DNA of 64,000 bases from Flavobacterium ammonificans (GCF_020886115.1 NZ_AP025185.1:1054001-1118000), one strand, 5' to 3'; positions 18,627 to 28,328 are shown, counted from the stretch's first letter. Translations and numbers: made by a program. The notes: generated by a model not told the origin, from the sequence alone.

Positions 18627-19694
18627 TTATAGAGTATTTACATTGTTCAAGTCAGCAAATGCTTGCTCTAATCTTGTGTTGAATGTAACTTCACTTTCGC
18701 GAATCCATTTTCTTGGATCGTAGTATTTTTTATTTGGAACATCTGCCCCTTCAGGATTACCAATTTGAGTTTTTAAATAATCAATATTGGTAACCATATA
18801 ATCACGAATTCCTTCTGTATAAGCAAATTGTAAATCAGTATCAATGTTCATTTTAACTACACCATATCCAATCGCCTCTCTGATTTCTTCCAAAGTAGAA
18901 CCTGATCCACCGTGGAAAACGAAATCAACTGGATTAGCACCTGTATTGTATTTGTTTTGAACGAAATCTTGAGAATTTTTTAAGATTTTTGGAGTTAATT
19001 TTACGTTACCTGGTTTGTAAACTCCGTGAACGTTTCCAAAAGCAGCAGCAATAGTAAATTTAGGACTTACTTTTGATAATTCTTCGTAAGCATATGCTAC
19101 TTCTTCTGGTTGAGTGTATAATTTTGAGCTGTCAACATCAGAGTTATCTACACCATCTTCTTCACCACCAGTAATTCCTAATTCGATTTCTAATGTCATT
19201 CCCATTTTACTCATACGAGCCAAATATTCTTTACAAATTTCGATATTTTCTTCAATTGGCTCTTCTGACAAGTCAATCATATGCGATGAAAACAAAGGTT
19301 TTCCTGTAGCTGCAAAGTGTTTTTCAGACGCGTCTAATAAACCGTCAATCCAAGGTAATAATTTTTTAGCGCAGTGGTCAGTGTGTAAAATTACAGTAGC
19401 TCCGTATGCTTCTGCTAAAGTATGGATATGAAGAGCTCCAGCAATTCCGCCAGCGATAGCTGCTTTTTCTCCTGCATTAGATAATCCTTTTCCAGCATTA
19501 AATTGTGCACCTCCATTAGAAAATTGAATAATAACAGGTGCGTTTAATTTTGCAGCCGTTTCAAGAACTCCATTAATTGAGCTTGATCCAGTAACGTTAA
19601 CCGCAGGAAGCGCAAACCCTTTTTCTTTTGCATAGTTGAAAATTTCTTGCACTTGGTCTCCGGTTGCAACCCCTGGTTTGATGTTGTGTGACAT
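18627..19694 (-). CDS. fbaA: Class II fructose-bisphosphate aldolase
   Basis: 355 residues, the length of E. coli-type (class IIA) enzymes. Zinc and substrate motifs are visible: VILHTDHCAKKLL with the first histidine ligands, ELGITGGEEDGVD, AAFGNVHGVYKPGNV and FHGGSGSTLEEI. It splits fructose 1,6-bisphosphate into dihydroxyacetone phosphate and glyceraldehyde 3-phosphate, and works in reverse in gluconeogenesis. A TAnnTTTG element lies 37 bases upstream. It precedes accD on the same strand. Confidence 0.98.
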   Translation of the reverse strand: MSHNIKPGVATGDQVQEIFNYAKEKGFALPAVNVTGSSSINGVLETAAKLNAPVIIQFSNGGAQFNAGKGLSNAGEKAAIAGGIAGALHIHTLAEAYGATVILHTDHCAKKLLPWIDGLLDASEKHFAATGKPLFSSHMIDLSEEPIEENIEICKEYLARMSKMGMTLEIELGITGGEEDGVDNSDVDSSKLYTQPEEVAYAYEELSKVSPKFTIAAAFGNVHGVYKPGNVKLTPKILKNSQDFVQNKYNTGANPVDFVFHGGSGSTLEEIREAIGYGVVKMNIDTDLQFAYTEGIRDYMVTNIDYLKTQIGNPEGADVPNKKYYDPRKWIRESEVTFNTRLEQAFADLNNVNTL

Positions 19695-19730
19695 TGTAAT
19701 TGTTTTTAGTTGTTTTTAGTTTTTAGACCG

Positions 19731-19738
19731 CAAAAATA
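19731..19738 (-). promoter_or_regulatory. Putative promoter (-7 element) for fbaA
   Basis: The minus strand reads TATTTTTG (exact TAnnTTTG), 37 bases before the fbaA ATG. No convincing -33 TTTG was seen. Confidence 0.5.
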
Positions 19739-19752
19739 AGAATTTATTAGCA

Positions 19753-22314
19753 TTAGAAAGGATAATTTATCCCAAAATTTAAAACAGAGCGTCCAATACC
19801 AAAGTCCTTTAGCCATCTTCTATTCATTTCGTTGGCTGGATTATAAGTTTTAAATCCTAAATCCAATCGAAATACAAACAAACCAAAATCATATCGCATA
19901 CCAAAACCAGAACCAATTGCTATATTTTCCAGATCCTTTAAGCCAGTAAACTGCGCTTTTCGATCTTCTGTGTTGTCCAAAACATTCCAAATATTTCCTG
20001 CATCAACAAATAAAGCGCCTTTAAGATTGCCTACCAATTGAAAACGAAATTCAGCACTAACTGCTAATTTCATATTAGCCTCATTAAAGTCATTTACGCC
20101 TCCTGTACTTCCTGGACCCAAACGAAAAGGATTCCAAGCTCTGTTATCGTTAGAACCTCCAGAATAATAACTTCGAGAAAAAGGAATATTATTAGAGTTC
20201 CCAAAAGGAATCGCAATACCAAAAAAACTACGTAGGGCAAAAACAGTCTCTTTTGAAAACCCCCAATGTTTGATATAATCAAATTCTGTTTTAATGTACT
20301 CTGAATATTCTAAATCGAACAATTCAAAGCGACCATTACTGGATTTGTCCATATTGCTTGCATTCGCAAAAAGTGATAATAGTGAACCGGCAGATTCTAT
20401 TTTTGTTTTAAATAAATAGAAGTTATTATCGCTGATGTCTTTTTTTGTGGTTTTTGAAAAGCTAAAACTTGTTGCTAAAATAAAATCATTTTCAATTAAT
20501 CTAATTCGTCTTTCTTCAATACTTTTAATTGCTGAAAAATCAGTTGGAGTTGTGTTTATCGACGGAGTAGCGCTTAGTACATTTTGAATAAAACTATTCG
20601 TCCCATTTTCAACAATCAAATTTTGCTCTTGATCAAAATAACTAGGGTTAACATTATATTCGGGTTTCTTTGCTATTTCATTTAATGCATCATACGAAGA
20701 AGTATACACATTAAAATAATTCGTAGGATTTAAGTTTCTAACAAATTGCACGTTGAATAAGTCAAAGCGCGCTGTATTATTTTTCTTTGGTGTCCAATTG
20801 TAGGCAATGGCACCAATTAAATTTTCTTTATCCAAACCTATATTCTTTTGAATGGAATATCCTGTTGAAATTAAAGTAGAAGGAAACATATTTTTAGGTA
20901 TGATTCTTTCTGTTTTGAAAGGAAAAACAATTCTTGGAAAATTTAATTTTAAGTCCAATCCTAGTTCGGAGGCATTGAAAAACACATCGTTAGGATTTGC
21001 AAAATCTTGAGAGGAACCTACATTGGCTCTGCCTGAAAATTCTAACGTTTCAGCTCCGTTGAATACATTTCGTATCGAAATTGAAGGGCTAAATCCTATT
21101 CCTAAATTTTGAATGTTAGAATGCGTAATATCAATAGATTGTCCAAAACTGTATTTTTTCTTAGGAGTTAAATAAATTTTAGCAATCAATGATTGAGAGG
21201 TTGAGTCCCTTTTGTCATTTTCATAAATAATAGATGGATAATTAAATATCTTAAGATTACTTATATACCTACTTGTTAGCGATGTGTTGTTATCTGAAAA
21301 AAGACTTCCTTTATAAATAAAGATAGCATTTGTAATTGCTTTTGGTCTGTATTTTAATTTTTGCTTACTCAGCAATGTAAAATTATTGTAGTTTGTACTA
21401 TCAGTTATACTGTAGTTTGCTTCAGCGGCTTTATAATCAGTATATATTTTTACCTCACTAATTTTCATCAACTTAAAAGGAGCTGTTTTAGACGAATCAT
21501 TTTCTTGGAAACTAAAATCACTTATTTTTAAATTGATATTTGCTTTGTGGTTTTTATTAATGGTATCTACATTGAACGTAATATTGTTAGGTTGAAAATG
21601 ATATGCCCCATTATTTCTAAAATAACTAGTTAGCCTGTTTTTTTCATTCTCAAAATCCTCTGTTTTATATTGGATCCCTGATTTTATAATAGAACTTTCA
21701 GCAGTTAAACGATACAACGAATCTATTGCAGGGGATGTTATAAAAGGCGTTATTGAGTCTAATACATAAGGCTTTCCTGTGGTGATAAAATAATTGACCC
21801 TTCCTTTCTTAGATTTCAAGCTATCAATGGTATAATTTGCTTTAATGTCAAAAAAACCTTGGTTGAAATAATAGTATTTTAATCTAAGTAAAGATTTGTC
21901 TGCTCTAGTTTTATCAATAATTTCAGGAGCATCTCCAATTTTTTTTAATACGTTGTGAATCCCTTTATAAAAAAATGAATTTCCTAATTGCTCTACTTGT
22001 TTAGCAGACAACCATTTGGTCATTCGCTCTAATTTTTTTGGATTATTCTTGAATTTTAAAAGGTAGGTAGAGTCTGGATTTGGTTTAGCCCAATTGTAAA
22101 GTGTTAGCGCTAAGGGGAACCCAAATAGTTTAGCATTCGGATTTTGAGACAATTGATTTGAAGTAATTTCGGTCTTAATTACTTTATTATTTTCAAATAT
22201 CTTATTTTCGGTCAATAATAATTTGCCATCTGGAACTCTTTTTACAGAATTACAAGCGGCAATGGCTATTGCAATTAAGATAAATGCGCTTACTTTTGCG
22301 GTATTACTTTTCAA
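19753..22314 (-). CDS. tamL: TamL-type BamA/TamA-family outer-membrane lipoprotein
   Basis: 853 residues. The N-terminus is a lipoprotein signal with lipobox IAAC, the acylated cysteine being Cys21. A POTRA-containing periplasmic half (about residues 30-370) is followed by a C-terminal Omp85 beta-barrel ending in FGIGRSVLNFGINYPF, with RGxW-like barrel motifs such as SGGSNDNRAWNPFRLGPG. Lipid-anchored TamA homologues of this kind are called TamL in Bacteroidota and act with TamB in envelope assembly. No tamB gene is in the window. It is divergent from a SPOUT methyltransferase gene, with a TAnnTTTG element between the two starts. Confidence 0.88.
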   Translation of the reverse strand: MKSNTAKVSAFILIAIAIAACNSVKRVPDGKLLLTENKIFENNKVIKTEITSNQLSQNPNAKLFGFPLALTLYNWAKPNPDSTYLLKFKNNPKKLERMTKWLSAKQVEQLGNSFFYKGIHNVLKKIGDAPEIIDKTRADKSLLRLKYYYFNQGFFDIKANYTIDSLKSKKGRVNYFITTGKPYVLDSITPFITSPAIDSLYRLTAESSIIKSGIQYKTEDFENEKNRLTSYFRNNGAYHFQPNNITFNVDTINKNHKANINLKISDFSFQENDSSKTAPFKLMKISEVKIYTDYKAAEANYSITDSTNYNNFTLLSKQKLKYRPKAITNAIFIYKGSLFSDNNTSLTSRYISNLKIFNYPSIIYENDKRDSTSQSLIAKIYLTPKKKYSFGQSIDITHSNIQNLGIGFSPSISIRNVFNGAETLEFSGRANVGSSQDFANPNDVFFNASELGLDLKLNFPRIVFPFKTERIIPKNMFPSTLISTGYSIQKNIGLDKENLIGAIAYNWTPKKNNTARFDLFNVQFVRNLNPTNYFNVYTSSYDALNEIAKKPEYNVNPSYFDQEQNLIVENGTNSFIQNVLSATPSINTTPTDFSAIKSIEERRIRLIENDFILATSFSFSKTTKKDISDNNFYLFKTKIESAGSLLSLFANASNMDKSSNGRFELFDLEYSEYIKTEFDYIKHWGFSKETVFALRSFFGIAIPFGNSNNIPFSRSYYSGGSNDNRAWNPFRLGPGSTGGVNDFNEANMKLAVSAEFRFQLVGNLKGALFVDAGNIWNVLDNTEDRKAQFTGLKDLENIAIGSGFGMRYDFGLFVFRLDLGFKTYNPANEMNRRWLKDFGIGRSVLNFGINYPF

Positions 22315-22333
22315 GTGGAATAAAAATTTAATT

Positions 22334-22341
22334 CAAAAGTA
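22334..22341 (-). promoter_or_regulatory. Putative promoter (-7 element) for tamL
   Basis: The minus strand reads TACTTTTG (exact TAnnTTTG), 20 bases before the tamL start, in the 36-base gap to the divergent methyltransferase gene. Confidence 0.45.
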
Positions 22342-22350
22342 CATTTTTTT

Positions 22351-23082
22351 ATGGTTAGTAAAAACCAAATAAAGTTTATATCGGGTCTTCAGCAAAAAAA
22401 ACAACGTTTAATTCATAAAATGTTTGTAGCAGAAGGGGTAAAGGTTGTTCAAGAATTACTAGATGCCGATTTTGAATTACATCAGTTATATACCACTGAA
22501 GATGATTTCAAATCTGTTAACGACAGTAAAAAACAAATTGTTTCAGCGGATGATTTAAAAAAAATCAGCGCCTTAACAACAGCTAGTTCTTGTTTAGCAG
22601 TTTTTAAAATTCCTGAACAAAAGGAATTATATCAGTCGGGTTTGATTGTAGCCTTAGATGCTATCAGAGATCCAGGCAACTTAGGAACTATAATTCGCTT
22701 ATGCGATTGGTTTGGCATACAACAATTGATTTGTTCAAATGAAACGGTTGATGTTTATAATCCGAAAGTAGTCCAAGCGACTATGGGTTCAATTTCTCGT
22801 GTCAATGTGAGTTATATTAATTTAGAAGATTTTATTTCCACAACTTCACTCCCTGTTTTTGGAACGTTTATGAATGGCGAAAATATTTATTCTACAACCT
22901 TACCTAAAGAAGGGATTATTGTGATGGGTAACGAGGCAAATGGAATTTCAAAAGAAGTAGAAAATAGCATTCAACATCGATTAACAATTCCTCGTTTTGG
23001 AACTCTTCAAAAAACAGAAAGTTTGAATGTTGCCACAGCCACAGCTATAATTTTAAGTGAATTTAGAAGGGTTTCGCTTTAA
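22351..23082 (+). CDS. SPOUT (TrmH/SpoU) family RNA methyltransferase
   Basis: 243 residues. The N-terminal substrate-binding domain is followed by the SPOUT domain with the three family motifs: DAIRDPGNLGTIIRLCDWFG (motif 1), GIIVMGNEANGIS (motif 2) and ESLNVATATAIILSEF (motif 3), which form the knotted SAM-binding site. It probably 2'-O-methylates a ribose in 23S rRNA or tRNA; the target cannot be told from sequence. The only gene on the plus strand in this section, it sits between tamL and porT and is convergent with porT with a one-base gap. Confidence 0.92.
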   Translation: MVSKNQIKFISGLQQKKQRLIHKMFVAEGVKVVQELLDADFELHQLYTTEDDFKSVNDSKKQIVSADDLKKISALTTASSCLAVFKIPEQKELYQSGLIVALDAIRDPGNLGTIIRLCDWFGIQQLICSNETVDVYNPKVVQATMGSISRVNVSYINLEDFISTTSLPVFGTFMNGENIYSTTLPKEGIIVMGNEANGISKEVENSIQHRLTIPRFGTLQKTESLNVATATAIILSEFRRVSL

Positions 23083-23083
23083 G

Positions 23084-23803
23084 TTAATGAAAAGTAAAGT
23101 TGATAAAGAGTCCTCTTGTTCTCATCGATTCTATATTTCCGGTCCATGGACTCATAGGGTCATTGTCTCGGATTAATTCGTCTTTTAGACTAAATACGCC
23201 TCTAATTGAGGGTGAAAAAATAAAATACTCAGAAAAAATATCTATTCCGAAGCCTAATTCGTAATTCGGACTCCAAGCTTTTACTCTAAACCGTTGGCCA
23301 AGATTATCGTCGGTGGATTTTGAATTGCTCGATAAATTTAGAGTTGTTGAAACGCCTCCTAGTATGAAAGGACGAATATTTCCAGTTCGTAAAGCTGAAA
23401 ATTTCAACAATAACGGAAGATGAATATAGGTGCTGTTTACCTCTCGAATAGTGTCAGATGCTTTTGGAACGAACGAAAAATGAGTAGTGGGGTAATTTAA
23501 AATTCGCTTGGTATAATACAATCCGGGTTCGAAGCGCAAATTAATATATTCTTGTAACCTCAAATCGGCTACCAAACCCACATTGAATCCAGTTGTTTTT
23601 TGAACTTGAATATCTTCGATTTCATTTTTGTAATCAAACTTAAAATCATAGGAGTTCAAGCCCAAGAAAAAACCAAAATACAAAGGCTGTTGTTGCCAAG
23701 TCTCAAGGTGTCTAACAGGGTTTTTGCTAAAAATACTCTCTCTAAATTGAGCCTGAATGCTCATAGAGCAAACTAGTAAAATAAGAGAATAACGTTTTTT
23801 CAT
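23084..23803 (-). CDS. porT: PorT/SprT-type outer-membrane beta-barrel protein (type IX secretion)
   Basis: 239 residues with an N-terminal signal peptide (MKKRYSLILLVCSMSIQAQ) and an amphipathic beta-strand pattern ending in an aromatic residue pair, as in small outer-membrane barrels. Size, the FFLGLNSYDFKFDY opening strand and the position next to ubiE and an RNA methyltransferase match the PorT family (SprT in gliding flavobacteria), a component needed for type IX secretion. The stop of ubiE's upstream partner spacing is short: porT starts one base after the ubiE end, so they form an operon. The family call rests on recalled context plus motifs, not on a search. Confidence 0.8.
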   Translation of the reverse strand: MKKRYSLILLVCSMSIQAQFRESIFSKNPVRHLETWQQQPLYFGFFLGLNSYDFKFDYKNEIEDIQVQKTTGFNVGLVADLRLQEYINLRFEPGLYYTKRILNYPTTHFSFVPKASDTIREVNSTYIHLPLLLKFSALRTGNIRPFILGGVSTTLNLSSNSKSTDDNLGQRFRVKAWSPNYELGFGIDIFSEYFIFSPSIRGVFSLKDELIRDNDPMSPWTGNIESMRTRGLFINFTFH

Positions 23804-23804
23804 A

Positions 23805-24536
23805 TTATTTTTTAGATGCTGAATAAATAGTAGCTACCCCAAAGGTTTGTGGTAAAGCTACAACATCTATAAACCCAATTTTTCGTAAAATATTGTTTAA
23901 CTTTTCACCGTAAGGGAAAGCTGCTGCAGATTCTGACAAATATCCGTACGCCACATTGTCTTTTGAAAATAATTTTCCAATTAATGGTAAAATATTTTTA
24001 CTGTAAAATTCATAACCTTGTTTATAAGGTGTTTTGTCAGGCACAGAGGTTTCTAAAATCACGAAAGTACCATTAGGTTTTAAAACGCGTAAAATTTCAG
24101 ACAATCCTTTTTCTAGATTCTCAAAATTACGAACCCCAAAAGCAACAGTTATTGCATCAAAATAGTCATCCTCAAAGGGTATGTTTTCTGAATCTCCTAA
24201 AACCATCTCGATAGTTTTGGATAAGTTTTTGTTGGCTATTTTTTGCACACCTACTTCTAACATTCCAGCAGAAATATCCAGACCAATGATTTTGTCTGCT
24301 TTGGTTTGTGCCATCAAAATGGCTAAATCTCCGGTACCAGTTGCGATGTCTAAAATGGTTTTTGGATGAGATTTCCCTATCATTTTTAGCACTTTTTTGC
24401 GCCATTTTACATCGATTCCGAAAGAAATGACACGATTTAAATTATCGTAGTTTCCCGAAATAGTGTCAAACATTTGAGCAACCTGTTCTTTTTTACTTAA
24501 AGAAGAGTCTTTGTAAGGGGTAATTTTGCTGGCCAT
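23805..24536 (-). CDS. ubiE: Demethylmenaquinone/ubiquinone C-methyltransferase
   Basis: 243 residues from the ATG at 24536 ([16 protein letters not shown]). SAM-binding motif I is [11 protein letters not shown], and the UbiE signatures [21 protein letters not shown] (part) and [17 protein letters not shown] are present. In this phylum the quinone is menaquinone, so the enzyme most likely makes menaquinone from demethylmenaquinone (MenG activity). A nine-codon upstream extension from 24563 overlaps a TATATTTG promoter element and was rejected. porT follows after one base. Confidence 0.96.
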   Translation of the reverse strand: MASKITPYKDSSLSKKEQVAQMFDTISGNYDNLNRVISFGIDVKWRKKVLKMIGKSHPKTILDIATGTGDLAILMAQTKADKIIGLDISAGMLEVGVQKIANKNLSKTIEMVLGDSENIPFEDDYFDAITVAFGVRNFENLEKGLSEILRVLKPNGTFVILETSVPDKTPYKQGYEFYSKNILPLIGKLFSKDNVAYGYLSESAAAFPYGEKLNNILRKIGFIDVVALPQTFGVATIYSASKK

Positions 24537-24550
24537 TTTTAAAGTTTGTG

Positions 24551-24558
24551 CAAATATA
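24551..24558 (-). promoter_or_regulatory. Putative promoter (-7 element) for ubiE-porT
   Basis: The minus strand reads TATATTTG (exact TAnnTTTG), 14 bases before the ubiE ATG. This implies a very short leader of under ten bases. Confidence 0.5.
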
Positions 24559-24563
24559 AGCAA

Positions 24564-24924
24564 ACAACTTTAAATTAAAGGATTTAGTGGGTTTCTAACT
24601 CGCTTTTTTAATTCTAAAATATCACTAAATGTTGGTATTGTAGCCTTTAAAATTTATTATGAATTTTACAAAATGAAAATTATTTTCAATGATTTATTGG
24701 GAGAGGAAAAAGAAAGCAAATAATAATTTAGTGTTATTGTTATTTGTGTCTTCAGGTTTTACAAACTCCTATTCTTTTTAAGGGGTTTTTAACGCTAATA
24801 CGTTCTTAAGAATTAATTTGTTTTTGGAAACTTTAATTTATTACGATCTATTGCCTTTGTGGTATTTGGTAATGGAATCAGTATAAACCAAAAGACATTT
24901 ACTCTCCCGATACATTGAAAGTAA
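24564..24924. other. Gene-free 361-base intergenic region between ubiE and folA
   Basis: AT-rich sequence without a convincing gene on either strand. The longest plausible start is ATG at 24674 with only 16 codons. No RNA fold of a known class and no strong terminator was recognised. It may hold the remnant of a lost gene, but nothing in it supports a specific origin. Confidence 0.5.
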
Positions 24925-25407
24925 TTATTTTCTGAGATAAGTTTGATAAGTGAAGGAAAACAAGTGTTTTTCGTCTTTTTCGTTAAACTTTGATGTTACC
25001 AATTCCCAATTAGATAAATCAATTTCTGGAAAAAAAGTATCGGCATCAAAATGGCCGTGTACTTTTGTAATTTCTATTTTATCAGTATATTCTAATCCTT
25101 GTTGGTAAATTTCTCCACCACCAATAATAAATACGGGAGCATCTTTTGGACACACTTTAATTGCATTTTCGATACTATTGACTACTATACAGCCTTCAGG
25201 CGAATACTCTTTTTGTCTTGTAATTACTACATGGGTTCTATTTGGTAGTGGTTTAGGAAAACTTTCAAATGTTTTTCTCCCCATGATTATGTAGTGACCA
25301 GTCGTAAGCTCTTTAAACCTTTTAAAGTCATTTGGCAAATGCCAAACTAGTTCATTATCTTTTCCTAAAGCATTGTTTTCGGCTACAGCCGCAATCATTA
25401 TAATCAT
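24925..25407 (-). CDS. folA: Dihydrofolate reductase
   Basis: 160 residues, a standard chromosomal DHFR. It begins MIIMIAAVAENNALGKDNELVWHLP (only in part shown in the family signature: ALGKDNELVWHLP), followed by FKELTTGHYIIMGRKTFESF and the cofactor loop VFIIGGGEIYQQ. It reduces dihydrofolate to tetrahydrofolate with NADPH. thyA lies 37 bases upstream in the same direction, the usual partner because thymidylate synthase produces the dihydrofolate that this enzyme recycles. Confidence 0.98.
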   Translation of the reverse strand: MIIMIAAVAENNALGKDNELVWHLPNDFKRFKELTTGHYIIMGRKTFESFPKPLPNRTHVVITRQKEYSPEGCIVVNSIENAIKVCPKDAPVFIIGGGEIYQQGLEYTDKIEITKVHGHFDADTFFPEIDLSNWELVTSKFNEKDEKHLFSFTYQTYLRK

Positions 25408-25444
25408 GCTACTAAATATATAGATGGATTTCTTAAAAGTTTAT

Positions 25445-26269
25445 TTATACCGCCACACTTCCTTTAATTGCCGGATGTGGGTCATATCCTTCTAATGTGA
25501 AATCATCAAAGATAAAATCAAAAATATTTGTAATTGCGGGATTTAAAATCATTTTAGGTAAAGGCTTCGGTTCTCTAGAAAGCTGAAGTTCTAATTGTTC
25601 AAAATGATTATTGTAAATATGGGCATCACCAAACGTATGGATGAATTCTCCAACTCCTAAATTACACACTTGAGCAATCATCATCGTCAGTAAAGCATAG
25701 GAGGCAATGTTGAATGGCACTCCAAGGAAAATATCAGCTGAGCGCTGGTATAATTGACACGAAAGCTTACCATCTGCTACATAAAATTGAAAAAAAGCAT
25801 GACAAGGTGGTAAAGCGGCTTTATTATTTGCTACATTTTCAGTAAATGATTTAGTGGTATCTGGAAGCACAGATGGATTCCATGCAGATACTAAAAGTCG
25901 TCTACTATTCGGGTTTGTTTTTAATTCTTTGATTAGGTCTTCAATTTGATCAATTTCTTCACTATTCCAGTTGCGCCATTGATGACCATATACTGGCCCA
26001 AGATTTCCATTTGCATCTGCCCAATCATCCCAAATTTTAACTCCGTTTTCTTGCAAGTATTGAATGTTGGTGTCGCCTTTTAAAAACCATAGTAATTCAT
26101 GTATTATGGATTTCAAATGTAGTTTTTTTGTTGTCACCATTGGAAAACCCTCATTTAAATCAAAACGCATTTGGTAACCAAAAACACTTTTGGTTCCTGT
26201 TCCTGTTCGGTCTCCTTTTTGGCAACCATTTTCCATTACATGCTTTACTAAGTCTACATATTGTTTCAT
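25445..26269 (-). CDS. thyA: Thymidylate synthase
   Basis: 274 residues. The catalytic cysteine is Cys156 in [13 protein letters not shown]. Other signatures are [40 protein letters not shown] and the C-terminal [10 protein letters not shown]. It is the folate-dependent ThyA class, making dTMP from dUMP and methylene-tetrahydrofolate. A short insertion around residues 139-150 ([11 protein letters not shown]) is present before the active site. It precedes folA on the same strand. Confidence 0.98.
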   Translation of the reverse strand: MKQYVDLVKHVMENGCQKGDRTGTGTKSVFGYQMRFDLNEGFPMVTTKKLHLKSIIHELLWFLKGDTNIQYLQENGVKIWDDWADANGNLGPVYGHQWRNWNSEEIDQIEDLIKELKTNPNSRRLLVSAWNPSVLPDTTKSFTENVANNKAALPPCHAFFQFYVADGKLSCQLYQRSADIFLGVPFNIASYALLTMMIAQVCNLGVGEFIHTFGDAHIYNNHFEQLELQLSREPKPLPKMILNPAITNIFDFIFDDFTLEGYDPHPAIKGSVAV

Positions 26270-26309
26270 CTGAGGAAATTTAATTGTCTTTTAATTGGGA
26301 TAGAATATA

Positions 26310-27599
26310 TTAAAGGTTTTTATATACCACCCCATTTTTCATTACAAATTGAACGTTTTCTAATGTTTTAATATTGTTAAGTGGATTTTCGTCAACTGCA
26401 ATAATGTCTGCAAAGAAATTCGGTTTAATTTGACCAATTTCGTTTGAAACTCCTAAAAGCATTGCATTAGTTGTAGTAGCAGATTGAATCGCTGCCAAAG
26501 TCGGCATTCCGGCTTCCACCATATAGCCAAACTCTTTACCATTTTTTCCATGGTCATATACTCCAGCATCGGTGCCAAAAGCTATTTTAACCCCTTTTTT
26601 ATATGCTTTTGCAAAAGTAGACTGTATTTGAGGTCCAACTTCCTTCGCTTTAGGCACAATAATAGCTGGATAAAACCCTTCAACTTCCGCTTTTATAGCT
26701 ACTTCTTTTCCTGCAGTAATTGTGGGAACTAAATAGGCATCGTACTTTTTCATTAATTCCATAGTCTCTTCACTCATAAAAGTTCCGTGCTCTATAGTTT
26801 TAATTCCGCCAAGAATCGCTCTTTGCATTCCTTCGTCGCCATGAGCATGAGCTGCAGTTAGCATGTTGTAATCTTTAGCAGTTGTAGTTATTGCTTTTAT
26901 CTCTTCAATTGAAAATTGAGGATTTTTTCCATTTTTTGCCACACTTAAAACACCGCCTGTTGCTGTAATTTTAATGACATCAGCACCTTCTTTGTAGCGT
27001 TGGCGTACTGCTTTTACTCCGTCTTCTGGCGAATTTACAACACCTTCATGAGGTCCCGGATCACCCATCAAAGAACGATTACTTCCATTGGTTGGATCAG
27101 CATGTCCACCAGTTGAAGCGATAGATTTTCCTGCGGTGTACACTCTAGGCCCTTTAGCAATTCCTTTATTAATTGCATTTCGTAACGCAATATTTACTCC
27201 GGTTCCTCCCAAATCACGAACAGTTGTGAATCCGGCAAGTAAGGTAATTTCGGCAAAGCGAGCTGCTTCAAAAGCCACGTCTGCTTCGTTATTTGTATAC
27301 TTTGCAGCATAGCTTTTTGGATTTTGTTCACTTTCCAAATGTACATGCAAATCAATTAAACCAGGAAGTACGTGTTTATTTTTTAAGTTGATTTCAATAT
27401 CAGATGCATTGTCTTTAGAAACAAACCCTTCTTTAATTGTACTAATTTTATTGTTTTTAACAATAATAGTAGCATTTTTAGTTGATTGACCTGTTTGCGT
27501 GTCTAAAATAGAACCACAGTGTAGGTAATAATCTTGGGAAAATGCACTAAATGAAACGAATCCAATAAAGAACAACGAAATTACATTTTTGACTTTCAT
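26310..27599 (-). CDS. Exported amidohydrolase-family protein (imidazolonepropionase/prolidase-like)
   Basis: 429 residues with a signal peptide (residues 1-22, ending SFSAFSQ). The metal-binding motif LPGLIDLHVHLES near residue 77-89 and later histidines in TAAHAHGDEG and IEHGTFM, plus FGTDAGVYDHG, mark the amidohydrolase superfamily subgroup that includes Xaa-Pro dipeptidases and imidazolonepropionase-like enzymes. A lysine in GADVIKITATGG may bridge the metals. The likely place is the periplasm, and a peptide or amide substrate is probable, but the reaction is not determined by the sequence. Confidence 0.9.
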   Translation of the reverse strand: MKVKNVISLFFIGFVSFSAFSQDYYLHCGSILDTQTGQSTKNATIIVKNNKISTIKEGFVSKDNASDIEINLKNKHVLPGLIDLHVHLESEQNPKSYAAKYTNNEADVAFEAARFAEITLLAGFTTVRDLGGTGVNIALRNAINKGIAKGPRVYTAGKSIASTGGHADPTNGSNRSLMGDPGPHEGVVNSPEDGVKAVRQRYKEGADVIKITATGGVLSVAKNGKNPQFSIEEIKAITTTAKDYNMLTAAHAHGDEGMQRAILGGIKTIEHGTFMSEETMELMKKYDAYLVPTITAGKEVAIKAEVEGFYPAIIVPKAKEVGPQIQSTFAKAYKKGVKIAFGTDAGVYDHGKNGKEFGYMVEAGMPTLAAIQSATTTNAMLLGVSNEIGQIKPNFFADIIAVDENPLNNIKTLENVQFVMKNGVVYKNL

Positions 27600-27617
27600 A
27601 GTTTGTATTTTTAAAAT

Positions 27618-28247
27618 TTATAAATCTCTTTTTGAAATTTCGTCTCTGATTTTAGCTGCTTTTTCATAATCTTCATTTTCTACAGCACCATCTAATAAAT
27701 CATTTAAATCATTTAAACTCAATTGGCTATAAGTATCGCCAGAACGATTTGATTCCATTTCGTTCGCGTAATTTTCTGAACGGGACAGGAAATCATCAAC
27801 GGTTTGAGGCTCATTGTTGGTTTCTGCTGCGTTTGGGTTTAGAAATATACCAGCCTTGTCTAAAATATTTTTATAAGTAAAAATTGGAGCTCCAAATCGA
27901 AGTGCCAAGGCAATTGCATCTGAAGTTCTTGCGTCAATTATTTCTTCAATTTTATCACGCTCACAAATTATGCTCGAATAAAACACACCATCTACTAGTT
28001 TGTGAATGATAACTTGCTTTACAGCGATGTCAAAACGATCTGCAAAATTTTTAAACAAATCGTGTGTAAGTGGGCGAGGAGGTTTAATTTCTTTTTCTAA
28101 TGCTATAGCAATGGATTGGGCTTCAAAAGCACCAATAACAATTGGTAATTTTTTATCGCCATCCACTTCATTTAGGATTAGAGCATAGGCTCCATTTTGT
28201 GTTTGACTATACGAAATTCCTTTAATTGATAATTTTACTAAACTCAT
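27618..28247 (-). CDS. Bifunctional nuclease (DUF151) family protein with UvrB/C motif
   Basis: 209 residues from the ATG at 28247 (MSLVKLSIKGISYSQ). The N-terminal 130 residues form the BFN/DUF151 domain, with LPIVIGAFEAQSIAIALE and DARTSDAIALALRFGAPIF. The C-terminal 40 residues resemble a UvrB/UvrC interaction motif (LNDLLDGAVENEDYEKAAK, then IRDEISKR). In other phyla the domain has weak nuclease activity; the role in Bacteroidota is not settled. A ten-codon upstream extension was rejected. Its promoter-like element is in the loop of the etf terminator. Confidence 0.88.
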   Translation of the reverse strand: MSLVKLSIKGISYSQTQNGAYALILNEVDGDKKLPIVIGAFEAQSIAIALEKEIKPPRPLTHDLFKNFADRFDIAVKQVIIHKLVDGVFYSSIICERDKIEEIIDARTSDAIALALRFGAPIFTYKNILDKAGIFLNPNAAETNNEPQTVDDFLSRSENYANEMESNRSGDTYSQLSLNDLNDLLDGAVENEDYEKAAKIRDEISKRDL

Positions 28248-28285
28248 AACATTTGAATGTGATTTGAAGGTATTCAAAAAAAAGA

Positions 28286-28328
28286 CTACCTAAAAAGCAA
28301 ATATACAAATATCCAACTTTTTAGGTAG
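28286..28328 (-). terminator. Terminator of the etfBA operon, with a promoter element in its loop
   Basis: Perfect 12-base-pair stem CTACCTAAAAAG/CTTTTTAGGTAG (28286-28297 with 28317-28328), followed on the minus strand by TCTTTTTTTT. It lies 22 bases beyond the etfA stop. The 19-base loop contains TATATTTG (minus strand, 28298-28305), which could be the -7 element for the downstream DUF151 gene. Confidence 0.85.
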
